Source: an uncultured Mycolicibacterium sp.
GTDB lineage: Bacteria > Actinomycetota > Actinomycetes > Mycobacteriales > Mycobacteriaceae
DNA length: 64,000 nt
Reading direction: 5' to 3'
NCBI RefSeq assembly: GCF_937941905.1
Contig: NZ_CALDGS010000138.1
Location: 1-64,000, forward strand
In this document: positions 56,529 to 64,000 of the stretch, piece by piece
How the letters are laid out: each line of letters starts with the position of its first letter
Position numbering within the stretch: the first letter of the stretch is position 1
Notes under the pieces: model-generated
The model's input: the letters and a program-made list of their open reading frames with translations, nothing else
Database searches by the model: none
Told to the model about the DNA's origin: nothing
Made by a program: the position numbers and the translations under genes

Positions 56529-57672
56529 CTGCGCACGCGGGTGAACCGGTGCAGCAGCCAGGCCACCGGGACGGTGAGCACCATGGTCCAGACGAACAGC
56601 CAGAACATCGACCCGGTGTAGACCGGGCTGTGCAGGATCTCCACCATGGCCACCTCCATCAGCACGAGGTGGACCAGGAAGATCTCGTAGGAGATCTCGC
56701 CGAGGAACACCATCGGCCGGCTGGCCAGCAGCCGCGCGTACCGGCTGCGCTGGTCGCCCAGCGCCAGCGGCGCCACCACCAGCGCGGCGATCACCGCGTA
56801 GAACACCGTCTTGGCCAGCGCCTCCCACAGCTGCGTCGGCGAGGTGGTGGGCTCCCCGCAGATCGGGGTGGCGGCGATGAAGTAGCACACCAGTGCCAGC
56901 GGCACGCACAGCAGCGCGTAGGCGCGCACCCGCATCACCTGCAGGGTGGCCAACAGCATGCCGGCGACGAACCAGGCCAGGTACCCGGGCAACCACAGCC
57001 GCGCCCCGTCCGGCAGCCCGTCGACGGTGTGCACCAGCACGAACCAGGCCGGACTGACCAGCGACACCGCCAGCAGCCCGGCGACCAGCCGGCCCGGCCG
57101 CCACTGCCGCCGGCACAGCACCACCAGCAGCAGCCAGGCCAGCACCGGCAGCACCGCGTAGAACGCCACCTCCACGGCCAGGCTCCACATCTGGGTCAGG
57201 CCCTGGTGCAGGTAGGAGAACAGGTAGTTGTCGGTGTAGATCTGGGTGTGGGTGAGGTTGCGCAGCAACCCCTCCCAGGTGTGGCCGGGGTTGGGCCCGG
57301 CGAACCGGAAGTGGTAGACGGCGTAGGCCGCCAGCACGGTCACGACGTAGGCGGGCATGATGCGGCGCACCCGGTGCCAGGCGTAGCGGCGCACCGACGG
57401 CGCCGGGCCGCCCGCCGCGGCGGCGCGCACCCACGGGCCGAACAACAGGTAGCCGGACAGCACGAAGAAGATCGGCACCCCGATCTCCATCCGGGAGAAC
57501 ACCAGGCCGAGGTAGCCCTGCGGATACTTCCCGGTGGTGTAGGCGGCGTGGGTGAGCACCACCAGCAGCGCCGCCAGCGCCCGCACCCCGGTCAGCGAGG
57601 CCACCCGTTCCGGGCCGCTGACCGACTCCAGCCCGCCCTGCGGGTCCGCACCCGCGGGTCGACCGCGCACGG

Positions 57673-57676
<4 letters not shown>
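56525..57676 (-). CDS. OafA/YrhL-type membrane acyltransferase
   Basis: Acyltransferase-3 family integral membrane protein of 383 residues with about ten helices. The catalytic region is LTGVRALAALLVVLTHAAYT (about 28-47, with the conserved His) and IFFVLSGYLLFGPW (about 69-82). It O-acylates a cell-envelope glycan or lipid; target unknown. ATG 57676 overlaps the deaD stop (ATGA). Equivalent to Rv1254. Confidence 0.9.
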
Positions 57677-59376
<1,700 letters not shown>

Positions 59377-59432
59377 CGGGTTGCCAGTCTAGTGCGTACG
59401 CGCGGCTACCGGCCCACGCGCGCCCGGTGGAC

Positions 59433-59438
59433 TACGGT
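59433..59438 (+). promoter_or_regulatory. -10 element of leaderless lprE
   Basis: TACGGT, then 7 nt, then GTG 59446. Confidence 0.55.
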
Positions 59439-59445
59439 GCGCGTT

Positions 59446-59991
59446 GTGAGACAGGTGCTTTCCGTCTGCGCAGCGATGCTCGTGCTGGCGGGCTGCGGGT
59501 CGGGCGACTCGACCGTCTCCAAGACGCCGGAACCGACGGCCCCGGCCCCGGCCGCCCCGCCCGAACAGCCCCCGACGTCGGCCGCGCCGGCGCCGGCCGA
59601 CGAGCCGTCGCACGATCCGTGCGCGGTGAACCTGGCCGCACCGGCGATCGCCAAGGCGGTCTCGGAGCTGCCCCGCGACCCGCGCAGCGGCCAGGGCTGG
59701 AACCCGGAGCCGATCGCCGGCAACTACAACGAGTGCGCCCAGCTGTCGGCGGTGATCGTCAAGGCCAACACCAACGCCGAGAACCCCAACACCCGGGCGG
59801 TGATGTTCCACCTCGGCAGGTTCATCCCGACCGGGGTGCCCGACACCTACGGCTTCAACGCCATCGACACCACCCAGAGCACCGGCGACACCGTGGCGCT
59901 GCGCTACGACGGCCCGATGGGGCTGAGCAGCGTGGTGCGGTTCCGCTGGAACGGCAACGGCGTGGAGCTGGTCGGCAACACGGGGGGCTGA
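59446..59991 (+). CDS. lprE: Lipoprotein LprE
   Basis: Exported lipoprotein of 181 residues. Very short signal MRQVLSVCAAMLVLAGC (lipid Cys17), a Pro/Ala/Thr linker (about 20-58), then a domain of about 120 residues with DPCAVNLAAPAIAKAVSELP, GNYNECAQLSAVIVKA and NAIDTTQSTGDTVALRYDGP, of the LppP/LprE type. Function unknown. Divergent from deaD as Rv1252c is from Rv1253. Confidence 0.88.
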   Translation: MRQVLSVCAAMLVLAGCGSGDSTVSKTPEPTAPAPAAPPEQPPTSAAPAPADEPSHDPCAVNLAAPAIAKAVSELPRDPRSGQGWNPEPIAGNYNECAQLSAVIVKANTNAENPNTRAVMFHLGRFIPTGVPDTYGFNAIDTTQSTGDTVALRYDGPMGLSSVVRFRWNGNGVELVGNTGG

Positions 59992-60026
59992 CACCGGTCG
60001 TGACGGGCTTCGGGTTGAATGGCGCG

Positions 60027-61214
60027 GTGACCGTACGACCGAAGGCCGCCCTGCTGGCGGTCGTGCTGATGCTGACCGGAATCCTCACCGCGCCGGGGGC
60101 CGCGGCCATCACGCCGCCGGAGTTCTCCGGGCTGGACGCCCGCGCCTATGACGGCCCGATCCCGCCGGCCGGCACCCTGATCCGCAGCGTGCCGCTGGAC
60201 CGCCGGCTGTGGGTGAGCGGCGCCGGCCAGGCCTACCGGATGCTGTATTCCACGGTGGATCAACATGATTCGCCGGCAGTGGCGACGGCGGCGGTGTTCG
60301 TCCCGAAAACCGAGGCCCCCGAGGGCGGCTGGCCGGTGGTGGTCTGGGCGCACGGCACCGTCGGTCTGGGCGACGACTGCACCCCGTCGGCGCACCCCCG
60401 CTCCCCCCGCGACGACGCCTACCTGTCGCACTGGCTGGACCAGGGCTACGCGATCGTCGCGCCGGACTACACCGGCATGGGCACGCCGGGGCTGATGAGC
60501 TACCTGAACACCCTCGCCACCGCGCGCAGCGTCGTCGACGCGGTGCGCGCCGCGCACGAGACCGGGCTGCCGCTGGCGGCCCGCTGGGCGCTGGTGGGCC
60601 AGTCCCAGGGCGGGGCGGCCGCGGTGGGCACCGCCCGCTACGCGGCCGAGCTCAGCGCCGGCAGCGGCCTGGACTACCGCGGCGTGGTGGCCACCGGCAC
60701 CCCGGCCAACGTGCAGTCGGTGGTGCTGACCGCCGGCCCCGACATGGCGCTGCCGCCCGGGCTGGGCCCGGCCGCGGTGCGCTACGCGGCCTACATCCTG
60801 GCCGCGCTGCGCGACGGGCTGGCGGTGCCGATCGACCCGGTGCTCAGCGACGCCGGGCGGCGGGCCGCCGACCTCGGCGCCACCCTGTGCTCGGCCGATC
60901 TGGACGCCGCCCTGGCCGGGGCCACGGTGCCGGAGTTCTTCACCGCACCGCTGTCGTCGGTGCCGGGGATCGAGGCCGCGCTGGACGCCTTCATGGGCAT
61001 CCCCACCAGCGGCTACGACCGGCCGGTGTTCCTCGGGGTGGGGCTGGCCGACCGGGACGTCCCGCCGCGGCTGACGCTGCGGTTCGCCGAGCAGTTGCAG
61101 GCCGCCGGCGAGCCGGTCGAGCTGCACGTCTACCCGGAGGCCGATCACTCCGGGGCGGTGCCGGCGTCGGTGCCGGACTCGACACCGTTCCTGGCCCGCG
61201 TCCTGGCGCCCTGA
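60027..61214 (+). CDS. Secreted alpha/beta-hydrolase, LIP-family lipase
   Basis: 395 residues. Signal peptide (AALLAVVLMLTGILTAPGAAA, cleavage near residue 27), then a secretory-lipase fold: VVVWAHGTVGLGDDCTPSAH (oxyanion region, about 105-124), IVAPDYTGMGTPG, nucleophile WALVGQSQGGAAAVG (GxSxG, about 189-203), acid in GVGLADRDVPPRLT and His in YPEADHSGAVPA. GTG 60027 is chosen; GTG 60000 is possible. Two Cys pairs may form disulfides. It hydrolyses esters or lipids outside the cell. It overlaps the convergent MFS gene by 70 bp. Confidence 0.85.
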   Translation: MTVRPKAALLAVVLMLTGILTAPGAAAITPPEFSGLDARAYDGPIPPAGTLIRSVPLDRRLWVSGAGQAYRMLYSTVDQHDSPAVATAAVFVPKTEAPEGGWPVVVWAHGTVGLGDDCTPSAHPRSPRDDAYLSHWLDQGYAIVAPDYTGMGTPGLMSYLNTLATARSVVDAVRAAHETGLPLAARWALVGQSQGGAAAVGTARYAAELSAGSGLDYRGVVATGTPANVQSVVLTAGPDMALPPGLGPAAVRYAAYILAALRDGLAVPIDPVLSDAGRRAADLGATLCSADLDAALAGATVPEFFTAPLSSVPGIEAALDAFMGIPTSGYDRPVFLGVGLADRDVPPRLTLRFAEQLQAAGEPVELHVYPEADHSGAVPASVPDSTPFLARVLAP

Positions 61215-62848
61215 GCGCCCGCCCCCCGGGGCCCGGACCCCGTCGCGATCGGCTCGGTCTCGGGGTCCGGCTCCGGGCGGAGCAGCACGAACTCGACGTA
61301 CTCGTCGTCCTCGCCGATGACGTCGGCCCCGTGCTCATCGGCCCCGTCCGCGCCGGCCCGCGGCCCGGTGCGGGGCCGGGCGAACCCGACCAGGAAGATC
61401 GCCGCGATCACCCCGAACAGCGCGACGAACGCCGGCAGCAGCGTGGACTGCGCCATCGCCACCGCGAACGGGACGCGCAGCACCGCCGGCAGTTCGAGCA
61501 CCTCGCCCTCCACCCGGGGCGCGGCGGCCGCCCCGGGCAGTACGGCGTCGAGCCGGGCGGTCATGAACGCCGCCATCGCCGCCGACCCGAGCACCGAGCC
61601 GACCTGGCGGGTGGCGTTGTAGACGCCCGACCCGGCGCCGGCCAGGTCCGGCGGCAGGTTGCGGGTGGCGGTGGCGGCCAGCGGTGACCAGATGAACGCC
61701 ATCCCCACCCCGAGCGCGACGAACGGCAGCACCAGCCGTCGGATCGGGGTGTCGACGTCCATCTCCCAGGCCAGCCAGGTCAGCGCGGCGGCCAGCACCG
61801 AGAAGCCGAACCCGATCACCGGGGTGGGGTGGGCCCGGTCGACGATGCGCCCCACCCACGGCGCCAGGCCGCCGGAGACGATCGCCATCGGCGCGGTCAG
61901 CAGCGCCGCCCGGGTCGGGGTGAGCCCGCACACCGCCTGGGCGTAGAACATCACCGGCAGCAGCATGCCGGTGACCGCGAACCCCACGGTGGCCACGCCG
62001 AGGTTGCACAGGCCGAAGTCGCGGTCGGCGAAGATGCGCAGCGGGATCAGCGGTTCCCGCGGGTTGACCGACTGCCACCACACGAACGCCGCCATCAGCC
62101 CCGCCCCGGCCACCAGCAGCGCCCAGATCCACGGCTGCCAGCGGTGCGCCTGGCCCTCCTGCAGGGCGAACACGACGCAGAACATGCCCGCACCGCTGAG
62201 CAGCACCCCGGGCACGTCGAAGGCGTGCCGGCGGGTGGGCAGCGCCGGCACGAATCGGGCGGCCAGCACCAGCCCGAGCACGCCGATCGGCACGTTGACG
62301 AAGAAGATCCACTGCCAGCCCAGCCCGTCGACGAGCACCCCGCCGGCCAACGGGCCGACCAGGGTGGCCACCCCGGCGGTCGCGCCCCACAGGCTCATCG
62401 CCACCCCGCGCCGTTCGGCGGGGAAGATGCGGGTGATGGTGGTCAGCGTCTGCGGGGTGAGCAGGGCCGCGCCCAGGCCCTGCAGCAGCCGGGCGGCCAC
62501 CAGCGTGCCGATGGTGTCGGCCAGCCCGCACCACAGCGAGGCGACGGTGAACACCGCCAGCCCGGCCAGGTAGAGGTTCTTCGGGCCGAACCGGTCGCCG
62601 AGCCGGCCGGCCAGCAGCAGCGGCACCGCGTAGGCCAACAGGTAGGCGCTGGTCACCCAGATCACCGCGGCGTAGTCCGCGCCCAGACCGGTCATGATCG
62701 CCGGGTTGGCGACGGCCACGATGGTGGCGTCGACCAGGATCATGAAGAACCCGATCAGCATCGCCCACAGCGCCCGCCACGGGTTCGCCGGTGCGCGACC
62801 GGGGCCGGGGGCGCTGGGATCGTCGGGGAAACGGCTCGTCACGGGCAT
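61145..62848 (-). CDS. EmrB/QacA (DHA2) MFS drug exporter
   Basis: 567 residues with 14 predicted helices: FMILVDATIVAVANPAIMTG (about 35-54, motif D1), GRLGDRFGPKNLYLAG (motif A), RLLQGLGAALLTPQTLTTIT (motif B), LWGATAGVATLVGPLAGGVL (motif C) and WQWIFFVNVPIG. The C-terminus has an acidic, hydrophilic tail (GADGADEHGADVIGEDDEYV) unusual for the family. Proton-driven efflux; substrate unknown. Equivalent to Rv1250. Confidence 0.92.
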   Translation of the reverse strand: MPVTSRFPDDPSAPGPGRAPANPWRALWAMLIGFFMILVDATIVAVANPAIMTGLGADYAAVIWVTSAYLLAYAVPLLLAGRLGDRFGPKNLYLAGLAVFTVASLWCGLADTIGTLVAARLLQGLGAALLTPQTLTTITRIFPAERRGVAMSLWGATAGVATLVGPLAGGVLVDGLGWQWIFFVNVPIGVLGLVLAARFVPALPTRRHAFDVPGVLLSGAGMFCVVFALQEGQAHRWQPWIWALLVAGAGLMAAFVWWQSVNPREPLIPLRIFADRDFGLCNLGVATVGFAVTGMLLPVMFYAQAVCGLTPTRAALLTAPMAIVSGGLAPWVGRIVDRAHPTPVIGFGFSVLAAALTWLAWEMDVDTPIRRLVLPFVALGVGMAFIWSPLAATATRNLPPDLAGAGSGVYNATRQVGSVLGSAAMAAFMTARLDAVLPGAAAAPRVEGEVLELPAVLRVPFAVAMAQSTLLPAFVALFGVIAAIFLVGFARPRTGPRAGADGADEHGADVIGEDDEYVEFVLLRPEPDPETEPIATGSGPRGAGAQGARTRARNGVESGTDAGTAPE

Positions 62849-62902
62849 GCTCCGGGGCCAGGGGTGTCGTCGGGGGCGAAGGTCCGGGCCGGGATGCCGA
62901 CG

Positions 62903-64000
62903 CTACCCGGTTCGGCTCGGGGCGGGTTCGGGGGTGGCGGGGGCCTCGAACTCGGCGCCGCGCACCGCCACGGTCAGCGCGACGAGCCCGATGAACACCC
63001 CGCCCGCCATCACCACCGCGACCGCGAAGGCGTTGTTGCCGAGCACCCCGACCAGCGGGGCGATCAGCGCGCCCGCGCCGAACTGCCCGGCCCCCATCAG
63101 CGCGGCCGCGGTGCCGGCGGCGTCCGGGCGGCGGGCCAGCGCCAGCGCCGGGGCGTTGGGCATCACCAGGCCGAGCGCGGCCAGCATCAGCCACACCGGC
63201 CCGACGAACCCGGCCACCCCGCCCACGTCGGCGACCGTGAGGGCGACGAACGCCACCCCGATCACCGCGGCGGCGAGCAGGCCGGCCAGCGCGATGCGCT
63301 GCGGAGCGAACCGGCGCAGCAGCACCACGTTGTACTGGGTGGCGCCGATCAGGGCGAACGCCCCCACCCCGAACAGCACCGCGAACACCTGCTGCCCGAG
63401 CCCGAACCGGCCCTGCAGCACGAACGCCGCCCCGGCGACGTAGGCGAACAACCCGCCCATGGCCAGCGCGCCGACCAGCACCAGGCCCACGAACCGGCCG
63501 TCGCGCAGCAGTTCCAGGTAGGTGCGGCCGACCGCGGCCGGCGCCAGCGACCGCCGCCGCGCCGGCGGCAGCGTCTCCGGCAGCGCCAGCACCGCCACCA
63601 CCAGCAGCAGCCCGGCGATGACCACGAGCGCGGCGAACACCCACTGCCAGGACCCGTACAGCAGCACCGCCGCGCCCAGCGAGGGGGCCAGCACCGGCGC
63701 CACCCCGAGCACCAGGATCAGCCGGGACATCACGGTGGCGGCGGTGGAACCGGTGAACAGGTCCCCGACCACCGCGATCGCGACCACCGAGACCGCCGCC
63801 GCGCCGGCCCCCTGCAGGGCCCGGGCCAGGCCCAGCACGGCGATGTCGGGCGCCAGCGCGCACAGCACGGAGGCCGCCATGTGCAGCACGATGCCGGCCA
63901 GCAGCGGTCGGCGGCGGCCCAGCGCGTCGGAGACCGGGCCGACCACGAGCTGACCCAGCGCCAGCCCGGCCAGGGTGCCGGTGAGGGTGAGCTGGACCAC
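62903..64000 (-). CDS. Bcr/CflA-type MFS drug exporter (5' part outside window)
   Basis: 365 residues visible; the frame is open to the right edge and begins inside helix 2 (QLTLTGTLAGLALGQLVVGP), so roughly 30-50 N-terminal residues are missing. Motif A VVGPVSDALGRRRPLLAG, motif B-like LGLARALQGAGAAAVSVVA and GVAPVLAPSLGAAVLLYGSW are diagnostic of DHA1 Bcr/CflA pumps. The 54-nt gap to the EmrB-type gene suggests cotranscription. Confidence 0.9.
   Translation of the reverse strand: MVQLTLTGTLAGLALGQLVVGPVSDALGRRRPLLAGIVLHMAASVLCALAPDIAVLGLARALQGAGAAAVSVVAIAVVGDLFTGSTAATVMSRLILVLGVAPVLAPSLGAAVLLYGSWQWVFAALVVIAGLLLVVAVLALPETLPPARRRSLAPAAVGRTYLELLRDGRFVGLVLVGALAMGGLFAYVAGAAFVLQGRFGLGQQVFAVLFGVGAFALIGATQYNVVLLRRFAPQRIALAGLLAAAVIGVAFVALTVADVGGVAGFVGPVWLMLAALGLVMPNAPALALARRPDAAGTAAALMGAGQFGAGALIAPLVGVLGNNAFAVAVVMAGGVFIGLVALTVAVRGAEFEAPATPEPAPSRTG

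Overview
The window is very GC-rich (about 70% by eye) and its gene content and order point to a Mycobacterium/Mycolicibacterium chromosome. Read backwards, it follows the M. tuberculosis Rv1250-Rv1302 block: EmrB-type MFS, secreted lipase, lprE, deaD, acyltransferase, TetR, cyp130, GlcD-like oxidase, tap, udgB, F420 and HIT genes, an ABC exporter pair, lprB-lprC, a SixA phosphatase, an SbcD/YhaN-like pair, oppABCD, cysD-cysNC, an Rrf2 regulator, argS-lysA-hom-thrC-thrB-rho, and rpmE-prfA-prmC-tsaC-wecA. These orthology statements rest on remembered gene order and motifs, not on a search. Mycothiol- and F420-type enzymes, DUF732 and DUF3558 lipoproteins and many apparently leaderless starts fit that lineage.

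Layout. 1-7.6 kb: translation and termination genes (wecA, tsaC, prmC, prfA, rpmE), an inserted fadD with a KstR-type operator, and rho with a long leader. 7.6-14.1 kb: a tightly overlapped argS-lysA-hom-thrC-thrB operon for the aspartate-family amino acids. 14.1-17.4 kb: tRNA-Arg(CCG), an orphan 50-codon ORF, two flavin enzymes and a GNAT. 17.4-21.6 kb: sulfate activation (cysD-cysNC-cysQ) with an Rrf2 regulator. 21.6-27.6 kb: a DUF732 secreted protein and oppBCDA. 27.6-32.8 kb: an alpha/beta hydrolase and the YhaN/SbcD-like pair. 32.8-36.9 kb: a Tat DyP peroxidase / PCuAC copper chaperone / membrane protein cluster, SixA, lprC and lprB. 37-42.2 kb: a heterodimeric ABC exporter, a TetR and a thioesterase. 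42.2-44.7 kb: copper chaperone and Cu(I) P-type ATPase behind a CsoR/RicR box. 44.7-52.6 kb: DNA glycosylases, an AraC regulator, a broken VOC gene, HIT, F420/flavin enzymes, the Tap efflux pump and an HxlR-controlled pair. 52.6-64 kb: GlcD-like oxidase, CYP130 with its TetR, an IdeR-boxed siderophore-interacting protein, acyltransferase, deaD, lprE, lipase and two MFS pumps.

The strongest non-gene signals are: a dispersed palindromic repeat family (four loci, two of them perfect 29-bp inverted pairs); short upstream ORFs joined to cysD and oppB by 4-nt overlaps; operator-like dyads in front of fadD, the DyP cluster, copZ, tetR/thioesterase, hxlR, cyp130 and the siderophore-interacting gene; and a recurrent arrangement of a TANNNT hexamer 6-7 nt before the start codon, which predicts leaderless mRNAs. 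No CRISPR array, phage, integrase, transposase or rRNA was seen.
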